Position numbers and translations under genes: made by a program. Below are positions 22,474 to 29,554 of a stretch of DNA of 34,134 nt, piece by piece (within the stretch, counting starts at the first letter, position 1; each line of letters starts with the position of its first letter). The stretch is from a virus: positions 1 to 34,134 of the IMG/VR virus record IMGVR_UViG_3300044695_002636, one strand, 5' to 3'. Under the pieces are notes generated by a model. It saw only the letters and a program-made list of their open reading frames with translations. It was not told where the DNA came from and made no database searches.

Positions 22474-22730
22474 TGGTTATAGAATAAAAAATATTTAGTT
22501 TTATTTTCATCAACCATAAAGCATATTTCTTCTATTTTAAAAATATCTTCAAACCCATCCACCCAAATGTCTTGGTCGATAGTTATGGGAAAATCTAGTT
22601 CTATATCTTTAGTTGCTTCATGATACTCAAAATTCCAATTATTTTTAGTCATAATTTCACTAATTTTATTTTCTTCATCATGTTGCTTAAATAGCCATTC
22701 AATGTCAGTTATTACAAATTGTGCTTTCAT
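22470..22730 (-). CDS. Hypothetical protein, acidic, in sugar cassette
   Basis: This 86-aa acidic protein (FVITDIEWLFKQHDEENKI, then IWVDGFEDIFKIEEICFMVDENKTKYFLFYNQ) overlaps the GT7 start by 4 bp and follows the glycosyltransferase-like gene by 7 nt. It is mixed alpha/beta with a hydrophobic C-terminus. No family is recognised. Its leader is AACCAAACCAATTAAAT, although this also encodes the end of the previous gene. Confidence 0.55.
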   Translation of the reverse strand: MKAQFVITDIEWLFKQHDEENKISEIMTKNNWNFEYHEATKDIELDFPITIDQDIWVDGFEDIFKIEEICFMVDENKTKYFLFYNQ

Positions 22731-22737
22731 ATTATAT

Positions 22738-23385
22738 TTAATTGGTTTGGTTACGGTTAATTATTGCCCACTCTAGGCACTTATCAATTCGCTCGGTCTG
22801 CTTCACGTCTTTGCCATACTCACGACTATACCACGAATGAATGCCAATCGGTTTGTCATTGATGTTTATGACGGTGCTAATCCCATCTGTTGAAGTTATC
22901 TTGGTAAAGTTAGCGTGTTTGAAGTTCAAATGTAGCCAATAAAATAACCCTGCAAACGGTTCATCTACATTGCCATTCTTTTCACACTGGTTTGCGTACT
23001 CATAAACCTTTGAGTTGTCAAATTTTGACAACTTAGTTTTAATCATGTCCACGTTAAATACATTAAAAAACGGATTGACGTGGAAGAATGATTTCTCTCT
23101 GTGGCTAATCACTCCCTTATCGGGCACACCACAATACGCAAAGTCATTTCGTGTCATGTCAGCAATCACTTGGTCAATTAAGTCCTCATTGGTCACAAAG
23201 AAATCTTCGTCAGCGTTTACGATTATGCCGTTGTAGTTTTCAAGTATGTGAAGCAAGTAGGTAAGCGCACCATGAAATCCCGTGAACTGTTGCAACCTTA
23301 CGAAAGTATTGTCATCACGCCATAATGATTTTGATAGGCTGTAAAGTTTATCATTTGCGCTTCTGGTTATGATTGTTTTTTTCAT
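22738..23385 (-). CDS. Putative glycosyltransferase
   Basis: This 215-aa protein has the features of a GT-A type enzyme: an N-terminal strand (MKKTIITRSANDK), a central GIIVNADEDFFV (about 53-64) whose DED can serve as metal-binding acidic triad, and later a FNVDMI/KNGNVDEPFAGLF section resembling an acceptor region, ending with HSWYSREYG. No exact family is named. It lies in a run of surface-sugar genes between tube protein and portal, which supports the call. Confidence 0.6.
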   Translation of the reverse strand: MKKTIITRSANDKLYSLSKSLWRDDNTFVRLQQFTGFHGALTYLLHILENYNGIIVNADEDFFVTNEDLIDQVIADMTRNDFAYCGVPDKGVISHREKSFFHVNPFFNVFNVDMIKTKLSKFDNSKVYEYANQCEKNGNVDEPFAGLFYWLHLNFKHANFTKITSTDGISTVININDKPIGIHSWYSREYGKDVKQTERIDKCLEWAIINRNQTN

Positions 23386-23663
23386 GCAAATATGTTTTTT
23401 ACTTCACCGCTAAATAGTTTGACGCTATGCTCTAATTGCGTTACTCCATGCCCATCTTTCTTATTACAAAATGTATCGAAGTCACAACCGATATACTCCA
23501 TGTCTTTAAAATACCAAACGAACGCCACGCCATTGGAAACTTCATCCGCTTTTATTCGTTCAAAGCGTTTATCCGTAGCCTCGTAAATACTAGGAAAGTG
23601 TTTAAGTGTGGCTAACCTTGTCAAACTTAAAAGCCAATGTCTATACTTTTCGATTTCGCTCAT
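23382..23663 (-). CDS. Hypothetical protein in sugar cassette
   Basis: This 93-aa protein overlaps both neighbours by 4 bp, so it is translated with them. It has conserved-looking aromatic and Cys residues (FVWYFKDMEYIGCDFDTFC) and ends GEVKNIFA. No family recognised. Its place just upstream of the glycosyltransferase-like gene may mean it takes part in sugar donor or acceptor handling, but this is only context. Confidence 0.5.
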   Translation of the reverse strand: MSEIEKYRHWLLSLTRLATLKHFPSIYEATDKRFERIKADEVSNGVAFVWYFKDMEYIGCDFDTFCNKKDGHGVTQLEHSVKLFSGEVKNIFA

Positions 23664-24001
23664 ATCAGTTTTTTGTAAATGTCAATTCTATCTTTTATGA
23701 ACTCGCACAATTCATATTTCTCCTGCGCCTTAAACTCAATCAGTGCTTTAGTCAAAGCGTATTTATTTACCTTTAAAATCTCTGCATCGCTACTATTATA
23801 CTTCGCTATATTAGTCGTGTAATATTTGCGCATGGAAACCATCGCATCAACCAAACATGAACTGCAATTACCTTTTAATTTCTTATTGAAAATTAGTGTA
23901 TAGTAGTATCGGATAGTTACTCCGCTTAAATTGTTGACGCTACCTTTTGAGATTACATTCTCGTTTAACTCATTTAAAAAAGATAGGCTTCTCACTTCCA
24001 T
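23660..24001 (-). CDS. Hypothetical protein with CSSC motif
   Basis: This 113-aa protein is first in the cassette, directly behind its own promoter (TATATTTG 4 nt before the ATG, so probably leaderless). It contains YYTLIFNKKLKGNCSSC, with the CxxC pair and a following helix, a pattern I have seen in small Bacteroidota phage proteins of unknown role; it could bind metal. The rest is helical and basic. Confidence 0.55.
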   Translation of the reverse strand: MEVRSLSFLNELNENVISKGSVNNLSGVTIRYYYTLIFNKKLKGNCSSCLVDAMVSMRKYYTTNIAKYNSSDAEILKVNKYALTKALIEFKAQEKYELCEFIKDRIDIYKKLI

Positions 24002-24005
24002 TGTA

Positions 24006-24036
24006 CAAATATAGACAAACGTATTTAAAAAACAAT
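24006..24036 (-). promoter_or_regulatory. Bacteroidota-type promoter, likely leaderless transcript
   Basis: Minus strand ATTG-N19-TATATTTG. The -7 box ends 4 nt before the ATG at 24001, so transcription would begin at or next to the start codon. The -33 element overlaps the T tract of the terminator just upstream. Confidence 0.65.
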
Positions 24037-24055
24037 AGCCACTCGAAAGTGGCTA
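24027..24055 (-). terminator. Rho-independent terminator of capsid/tube operon
   Basis: Minus strand stem TAGCCAC/GTGGCTA (7 bp, 24036-24042 and 24049-24055) with a 6-nt loop, followed by TTGTTTTTT. It ends the operon that contains the capsid and tube genes. Confidence 0.8.
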
Positions 24056-24085
24056 AAGTTTATGCAACTAAGGGAGCGAGAAGAA

Positions 24086-24661
24086 TTAAACTACTGCTTT
24101 GCTGATGTTGTCCAAGTAAGCGATTGACGTAGCCAAAGAACCTCCATTTAAGAAGTATTTAGGCAAGTAGCGTTGTTCGCCACTCAAAGTCAATAACATT
24201 CCTGTGTCATCTTGTAAAGCCGTTCCAGTACCACCTGCGAATGCCGATGCTTTCAATCCTTTGTCCAATCCGTAAACTTCAACTTGGTCGTTTTCGTTTT
24301 GGAAAATAACAATCAAATCTTTGGCTTTAAACAAAGTCTCAACTGCTTCACGTTCAGCAGGTGTAGCTGTGAAGATTTTAATCGCTGCGCTGTGGTTAAA
24401 TGTGTTGGTATTATCACCAATCACGCCCTCAATAACACCGTTGTGAGTGTAGTCTTTGCCTGTAACCGTAATCAACTTATAAGCATCGCTCGAATTGTCA
24501 ACCCCCATTGTAATGGTGTTAACGTATCCGTTAGCGTCAGTTGTAGTGCTTACGACTTGGCTCTTTTGCGTTACCCAAACTCTACGGTTTACACCGCCAA
24601 CTTGGTTTTCTTTTTCGCATCCTTGTCCGATGCTTTCTAATATGTCAATGCAATCTGCCAT
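24086..24661 (-). CDS. Probable major tail tube protein
   Basis: This 191-aa protein follows the major capsid gene and ends before a strong terminator. It is beta-rich, with long runs of alternating Thr/Val/Ile strands (KLITVTGKDYTHNGVIEGV, LIVIFQNENDQVEVYGL) and a Gly-rich loop region (AFAGGTGTALQDDTGML), as in tube-forming proteins. Size is near that of siphovirus tube subunits. No definitive motif; the call rests on fold composition, size, and place in a high-expression operon. Confidence 0.62.
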   Translation of the reverse strand: MADCIDILESIGQGCEKENQVGGVNRRVWVTQKSQVVSTTTDANGYVNTITMGVDNSSDAYKLITVTGKDYTHNGVIEGVIGDNTNTFNHSAAIKIFTATPAEREAVETLFKAKDLIVIFQNENDQVEVYGLDKGLKASAFAGGTGTALQDDTGMLLTLSGEQRYLPKYFLNGGSLATSIAYLDNISKAVV

Positions 24662-24685
24662 TTTGTTTTATTTTTTGAATATTAA

Positions 24686-24706
24686 AAGGGGGATTTGCAC
24701 CCCCTT
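24686..24706 (-). terminator. Hairpin between capsid and tube genes
   Basis: Perfect 7-bp stem AAGGGGG/CCCCCTT with a 7-nt loop. On the minus strand only TTAAT follows, so it may act as a partial terminator that lowers tube expression relative to capsid. On the plus side eight T follow after AA. Confidence 0.5.
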
Positions 24707-24714
24707 AATTTTTT

Positions 24715-25716
24715 TTAGAAACCTGCGATTACGTTCAAGTCACCGTAGCCGTATTGGTAGTCAATCATGGCACTAGCTGGTGAAAATACTTTGTCCTCTT
24801 TACGGTCGTAGAATGGCTCGATACTTTCAAAACCGCTACCGTCAATCATGATGTGGTGGTTTGTAGGCAAAGTCAAGATAACTCGGTTCGGGTCAGTTAC
24901 ACTTGGAGGTGAACCTGCTGTGCCATAAAGTGCCAATCCTCTGTCAACGTAGTTAGCGTTAATCATTGGGATGCCTTGATAAGAGATACCAGTAACACCG
25001 TTTTGGATAGATGCTCTGTCAATTAAGTTACCACCTACCGCAGTATTTACTTGTAAGAAACGAGACCATGCTTCGTAAACTTTTTGAGTAACGATGAACG
25101 CCTTAGTTCCGTTGTCAAAAGTTTTAAGCAAATCGCTTTGCGATGTATAGATACCATACAAAGTACCTTCGATGTTTGTCAACGACAAATCGCTGTCAGT
25201 GATTGCACCTGCATCAACCGTTCCGTCATTTGCGGCTACACCTGCTAAAAGTTTTTGATAAACTCCATCCATACCGCTAAGGAAGTTAGTAGTAGATGAA
25301 GTGTCAGCAAGGAATAAAGCGTAAAGTAAGTTAGTGTTGAAAGCGTTTGACTGCTTAGTCACGATACGGTCAACAATCTCTGGAGTAAGTTCACCTTTTC
25401 TCCAACCATCTGGAAGGCTATCGCCCCAAATAGATTTTACAAAGTCGGTGTAGCATTGCTCAAAAGAGAAATCCAACTCATAAGGGTCAAGTGCCTTTTT
25501 AGTGATTGGCGTTCCTGTTTTGTAATCCCATCCACAAGTTGCCTTGATAGTTGGTGCATCGGTAAATTCAGCATCAAAGTAGAGTTCTTTGCCGATTTTA
25601 CCAAAGTGAATTGTGAACGGTAAAGCGTTAATCTTTGGGTCGTTCAATAGCGGTTTATAGAATACCTCATATGGTATCGAACCGTTTGCTGGTAGTGCTG
25701 TTACTGCGTTTGCCAT
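24715..25716 (-). CDS. Major capsid protein
   Basis: This 333-aa protein directly follows the protease/scaffold gene, the standard position. It shows the alternating pattern of an HK97-fold capsid: N-terminal arm, a helix-rich region around FVKSIWGDSLPDGW and ELTPEIVDRIVTKQSNAFNTNLLYALF, P-domain helices near KAFIVTQKVYEAWSRFL, and an A-domain/C-terminal strand region with PNRVILTLPTNHHIMIDG. A P-loop-like tail is not needed. It ends in a stop followed by a hairpin (24686-24706). The fold is inferred; the identity as shell protein is likely. Confidence 0.8.
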   Translation of the reverse strand: MANAVTALPANGSIPYEVFYKPLLNDPKINALPFTIHFGKIGKELYFDAEFTDAPTIKATCGWDYKTGTPITKKALDPYELDFSFEQCYTDFVKSIWGDSLPDGWRKGELTPEIVDRIVTKQSNAFNTNLLYALFLADTSSTTNFLSGMDGVYQKLLAGVAANDGTVDAGAITDSDLSLTNIEGTLYGIYTSQSDLLKTFDNGTKAFIVTQKVYEAWSRFLQVNTAVGGNLIDRASIQNGVTGISYQGIPMINANYVDRGLALYGTAGSPPSVTDPNRVILTLPTNHHIMIDGSGFESIEPFYDRKEDKVFSPASAMIDYQYGYGDLNVIAGF

Positions 25717-25747
25717 GTCTTATTGTTTTTGTTTTTAGTTTATTAAT

Positions 25748-26905
25748 TTATTTGTTTTCCTTTTCGGCTCTACGTTTAGCGATTACTTCCATTGCTGAAA
25801 GTTTAGGCGCATCTTGGTTAGTGTTGTTTGACTGACCTGCTTCGGCTTTGAAGTTCTTGCCAGTTACAAGTAACGCTTCAAAAGACTTCACCTTTGTTGC
25901 AAGTGCAACGATTTCGTTCTTAGTGTCGTTAATCAAAGTTTCTTTTTCGTTTACGATTTCTTCTTTAGCGGCAAGTTGCGCTTTCAAATCTTCGATAGTT
26001 GCGTTTGCTTCTTTTAGCTTTGCATCTTCAACTTCAACTTCTACTTCAACTTCTGTTACTGCTGTAACCACACCACCAACTACGGTGTAAGTAGCTGTAT
26101 CTACAACGTAGTCACCATCTGCTAAAGGTGTCAACATTGTTTCGTCTTCAAATACCAAAGTGCCTTCGGTAAGTGTTGAGCCATCAAAGTGGATTACTTT
26201 GCCGTCAATAGTTTCGGTCATTGCTGCCTTAAAAAGTTTTGATGTGAGTTTTGCAAGGAAAGATTTTATTCCTGTCAACTCGGCTTTGATTTCGGTTTGT
26301 TCTGCCATGTTAATTGTTTTATTTTGATTAGATAAATACGCTGCTATTTTGTACTTGGTGAACGCCTTAATTTCACCGCCCATGATTTCATCTGCAAATC
26401 CTAGTTCTATTGCTTCACTTGCTGTTAGTGTTGTTTGACGGTCTAAGATTGGTTTCAAATCTTCGGTGCTTTTGCCTGTGATAGTTGAGTAGAAATTAAC
26501 TATCTTATTTTCCGCACGTTTCAAATCTTCGGCTAGTGCTTCCAAGTCTTTTGCTTCCATTGCGTTTGGTGCATCGGGCATCCAAAAAGGATTGTGAACA
26601 AAGAACTCGCTGTTTGCGTACATTTTTCTTTTGCCCTTTTTACCTGCTTGGAATATCACCGTAGCGATACTGCCACACATACCGTTCACTATTGTGTTAA
26701 CCGTAAACGGCAAAGACATTAAACGGTCATGAATTGCAAAGCCTTCTGTTACTGAACCGCCACCGCTATTGATAAACACATTTAGTTCTTCAATATCTTG
26801 GTGCTGGTCAAGGAAATTGTTTAACGTAGTCAAGTCGAAAGACGCTTCATCAAAGAAACCTTGCTGACCGATATAACCGTTAATGTAAAGCGTTGCGCTG
26901 TTCAT
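25748..26905 (-). CDS. ClpP-type head maturation protease with scaffold-like C-terminus
   Basis: This 385-aa protein has two parts. Residues 1-175 are an S14 ClpP-like protease: INSGGGSV (46-52), nucleophile Ser79 in GMCGSIAT, His104 in FVHNPF, and Asp155. Residues 200-385 are predicted helical and acidic, with a tandem EVEVEVEVED stretch and a coiled coil (AKLKEANATIEDLKAQLAAK), as in capsid scaffolds that are degraded after shell assembly. It lies directly upstream of the capsid gene. A TTTTTTTG lies 4 nt before its ATG; the intergenic region also holds the plus-strand promoter. Confidence 0.88.
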   Translation of the reverse strand: MNSATLYINGYIGQQGFFDEASFDLTTLNNFLDQHQDIEELNVFINSGGGSVTEGFAIHDRLMSLPFTVNTIVNGMCGSIATVIFQAGKKGKRKMYANSEFFVHNPFWMPDAPNAMEAKDLEALAEDLKRAENKIVNFYSTITGKSTEDLKPILDRQTTLTASEAIELGFADEIMGGEIKAFTKYKIAAYLSNQNKTINMAEQTEIKAELTGIKSFLAKLTSKLFKAAMTETIDGKVIHFDGSTLTEGTLVFEDETMLTPLADGDYVVDTATYTVVGGVVTAVTEVEVEVEVEDAKLKEANATIEDLKAQLAAKEEIVNEKETLINDTKNEIVALATKVKSFEALLVTGKNFKAEAGQSNNTNQDAPKLSAMEVIAKRRAEKENK

Positions 26906-26936
26906 AGTACAAAAAAAGGGAGAATATCAAAGCCAA

Positions 26937-26975
26937 TTTGTTTTTGTCCTAAAATCAAACTATGTTTGTCCTAAA
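26937..26975 (+). promoter_or_regulatory. Plus-strand promoter with duplicated box
   Basis: TTTG-N20-TATGTTTG (26937-26940, 26961-26968) fully matches the Bacteroidota consensus on the plus strand. An 11-bp direct repeat TTTGTCCTAAA at 26943-26953 and 26965-26975 overlaps the spacer and the -7 box, 22 bp apart (two helical turns), as expected of an operator bound by two dimers on the same face. Confidence 0.7.
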
Positions 26976-26985
26976 CTTTTTAACC

Positions 26986-27165
26986 ATGTCAATCCGAAAC
27001 AAATACATCAGCGCATCAGTTACGTTCGTACTATGCTATTTACTTTGCGCCTTTATTGGTGCTAATCTTAACCCTTTGCAATGGTCTGAGTGGGTTAGAT
27101 TGTTTTTCATTATAGCCTTGTTTATTCCTAGTCAGTTAACCAAAACTATTGCAAATGGCAAGTAA
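26986..27165 (+). CDS. Small two-pass membrane protein (plus strand)
   Basis: This 59-aa protein starts at MSIRNKYISAS (ATG 26986), about 11 nt after the expected transcription start; the upstream in-frame ATG lies inside the -7 box and cannot be used. It has two hydrophobic helices (SVTFVLCYLLCAFIGANL and EWVRLFFIIALFIPSQL) separated by a short loop. It overlaps the following RHH-like gene by 11 bp. It is unlike a typical holin in size. The role is unknown; an exclusion or membrane-sensing function is one option. Confidence 0.65.
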   Translation: MSIRNKYISASVTFVLCYLLCAFIGANLNPLQWSEWVRLFFIIALFIPSQLTKTIANGK

Positions 27166-27346
27166 AAAAGACGAAGCAGAAAAGTATAGTAAACAACTCA
27201 AAACGCAGTTCACGCCTTATTGGTGGAAACGCTTAGAAAATCATTGCCAACTTCCGCAGTCAAATACAAGTGTGGCGAAGTTTGTGAGGGAAGCGGCTAT
27301 TGAGAAGTATAATGAAATTTACAACTCCGATAAGTTAACCGACTGA
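27155..27346 (+). CDS. Ribbon-helix-helix-like DNA-binding protein (plus strand)
   Basis: This 63-aa protein reads MASKKDEAEKYSKQLKTQFT and then PYWWKRLENHCQL, with a second helix TSVAKFVREAAIEKYNEIY. A short strand (KQLKTQFT) followed by two helices with the SVAKFVREA pattern fits the RHH (CopG/Arc-like) fold. The ATG at 27155 is preferred over a TTG two codons upstream. It forms an operon with the membrane protein, on the opposite strand to all other genes. Its 3' end overlaps the tape measure stop by 28 bp. It could bind the duplicated box in its own promoter. Confidence 0.68.
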   Translation: MASKKDEAEKYSKQLKTQFTPYWWKRLENHCQLPQSNTSVAKFVREAAIEKYNEIYNSDKLTD

Positions 27347-29553
27347 TTACGGTTGTTCACAAAATTAGTGAACTCGTCATAAACAAGTTTCGGCTGTGGC
27401 ATTTTCGCTATGCTATCGCTAAACATTTTCGCCATTGTATTAGCGTTGTTCACCTCGTTACTCATTGCCCTATCGCTATACCCTCCGTCCGTTGTTGGTA
27501 TGTATCCTGTGGCGAATTTTCTATTGCCTAATTGGAAGTTTGGTCTATTACCAACCGCTAACTCCATCTGCGCTAATACTGGTGCAAATCGCTCCGTAGC
27601 TTTTGCTGTCATTACACTTTCACCTCGTGATAACCTTGCGTCTATGCTGTCGCTCGTTGCTGTTCCTGGTCCATCTAATCCGATTACACCTGTGGCGAAC
27701 TTAGGGGCAGTTGGTGTTGGTGCTTGTTTCAATAAAGCCGTTGCACTTGCTACTGCACCTAAGATAGTAGCGATGGTTGACGCTATAAATATTGGAGTAG
27801 CCACAAATGCACCTGGACCTGTTGCCGTTGCACTTGTTGTAGCACCTGCTATACCTGCCACAATAGATTGAGCAGTACTAATGGCGATTTGAGATAAAGC
27901 TAATAGTTTTTGAAAAGCTACTGCGGCTGCGCCTTGTTCACCAGTTGCGCTAACTAAAGATGAAATAGCATTAGCAAACTGAGAAGCCACTTGAAATTTA
28001 GTTTGTTGTATTCTATCGCTTTCGTCTGCTTCTCTTTGTTGTGCTGCTATACTTGCATCTAATCTTGCTTGTTGTGCGGCTTGACTTTGCTCAAACATTT
28101 TAGCCTCGTCTGCCATTCGCTTTTCATCAGCCTTTACTTTGTCCTCTTGTTGCTTTTTGATTGCTTCGTTATACTCCTCATCAATCTTTAATAAAGCGTC
28201 CTTTTCTTTATTCTTAGTTTCAATTAGCTTATTACTTTCTTCTTTTGTTTCACCGTTTAGCAACTTCTCTATTTCTACTCGTGCCTTTCGTGTTGCAGCT
28301 ATACCATCAGCCGTTTCTTTTTCAACTTTAGCCTCTGCCCTTAGTATTTGTAGCTTTTGTTCACCACTTAAAGTCCGCCCTTTTAATTCCTCGTTTAACG
28401 CTTGTAGTTCAGTCCTTGCTATGCTTACTCGTTTAGCTGCGTTTTCTTCCTCTAATTTTATAATTGTTTCTGCTGCCTTTCTCCTTACCTCGTCTGCCTT
28501 GCCTTTTTCCGCTAACAATATTTTATTATTCTCAATAACAATGTTATTTTTTTCAATAGCTAATTCATTGCGTCCGATAGTTTCGCTCAAGTCATCAAGT
28601 ATCATTGCAGCCTTTGCGCCCTCTTGATATGCTGTTTTAATTTTACTACCTAAACCAACAACGCCAGTACCTAATTGTAACGCTGCATTTGAAGCCGTTT
28701 CTGCCGCCTTTGAAAAGTTACCCTCAAATACTTGTGATATTGCTTCCACAAAGCCGCCTAATGCCTTAAATCTGTTTAGTAAGTTATCTTGTAGAATAGT
28801 ACCTAACTTTTTTATTGTTTCGCCTGGTTTGTCAAATGCGTCTGCAAGAAATCCAAATTGCTTTACACCATCAACAACTAAATCAACTACAACCGAAAAT
28901 ACTTTATTAATACCTGCCATTGCAAACTCTAATTGGTCTGCTACTTCTGCGTTCTTTCCTAGTATTTCTTGTAGTGCCGTAAACAACATTACAACAGCCC
29001 CAATAGGGTTTGCATTCATCACTGCATTAACCCCTGCTTGTGCTGTTTGAAAGCCTTTTAATCCTGGCACAATGCTTGTCAGTTTCCCAGTTAACTCATC
29101 AAACCCTTGACCGTAATTGCCCACATTGCGTGATGTGTTACCTAGTGCCGCCTCTTGTTCTTTTAGTACCGTATTTAATTGTTTAGCGGTTGCGATTTGC
29201 TCTTTAGTTGGCTTCGCTGTTTGCAAAAGTTGATTGTATAAAGCGTTGTAGGCTTTACGGTTTTCTGCTATGCTGTTTTCTTGTGCCTTCCCTGCTTTGA
29301 TGTTATCTTCAGTAGCTTTGGTCATTATCTTTGTCGCACTAGTTTGTTGCACTAAAACATTGTTTAACGCCCGTTGCTCTTTCTCTAATGCCTTTACTTC
29401 CGCATTTTGTGCAATGTATTCATTGGTCTGTTGCTTCCCTGCATCAGTCAACTCCTTTAGCTTTGTTTTAGACTGGGTCAACAAATCGTTAACGTCCTGC
29501 AATGCCGAAACGGTTGGAGTGGTGTCAATCTTAAATATTAGTGTATCTGCCAT
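27319..29553 (-). CDS. Tail tape measure protein
   Basis: This 744-aa protein sets tail length. It has long coiled-coil regions at 20-130 and 340-530, a hydrophobic middle (AISTAQSIVAGIAGATTSAT, then FIASTIATILGAVASATALL near 585-630) and the common LSRGESVMTAKATERF motif of tape measures, followed by a Gly/Asn-rich end. At the usual 1.5 angstrom per residue it would give a tail of roughly 110 nm. In reading direction it lies after the tail hub gene, while usually it comes before. Confidence 0.9.
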   Translation of the reverse strand: MADTLIFKIDTTPTVSALQDVNDLLTQSKTKLKELTDAGKQQTNEYIAQNAEVKALEKEQRALNNVLVQQTSATKIMTKATEDNIKAGKAQENSIAENRKAYNALYNQLLQTAKPTKEQIATAKQLNTVLKEQEAALGNTSRNVGNYGQGFDELTGKLTSIVPGLKGFQTAQAGVNAVMNANPIGAVVMLFTALQEILGKNAEVADQLEFAMAGINKVFSVVVDLVVDGVKQFGFLADAFDKPGETIKKLGTILQDNLLNRFKALGGFVEAISQVFEGNFSKAAETASNAALQLGTGVVGLGSKIKTAYQEGAKAAMILDDLSETIGRNELAIEKNNIVIENNKILLAEKGKADEVRRKAAETIIKLEEENAAKRVSIARTELQALNEELKGRTLSGEQKLQILRAEAKVEKETADGIAATRKARVEIEKLLNGETKEESNKLIETKNKEKDALLKIDEEYNEAIKKQQEDKVKADEKRMADEAKMFEQSQAAQQARLDASIAAQQREADESDRIQQTKFQVASQFANAISSLVSATGEQGAAAVAFQKLLALSQIAISTAQSIVAGIAGATTSATATGPGAFVATPIFIASTIATILGAVASATALLKQAPTPTAPKFATGVIGLDGPGTATSDSIDARLSRGESVMTAKATERFAPVLAQMELAVGNRPNFQLGNRKFATGYIPTTDGGYSDRAMSNEVNNANTMAKMFSDSIAKMPQPKLVYDEFTNFVNNRNQSVNLSEL

Positions 29554-29554
29554 C

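Noticed and set aside
27410-27871. Open frame of 153 codons on the plus strand just after the RHH gene
   Set aside because: It is antisense to the hydrophobic and C-terminal part of the tape measure and has no leader or recognisable domain.
28139-28627. Open frame of 162 codons on the plus strand
   Set aside because: It is antisense to the coiled-coil part of the tape measure protein; Ser/Phe-rich composition reflects the complementary strand of Lys/Glu codons.
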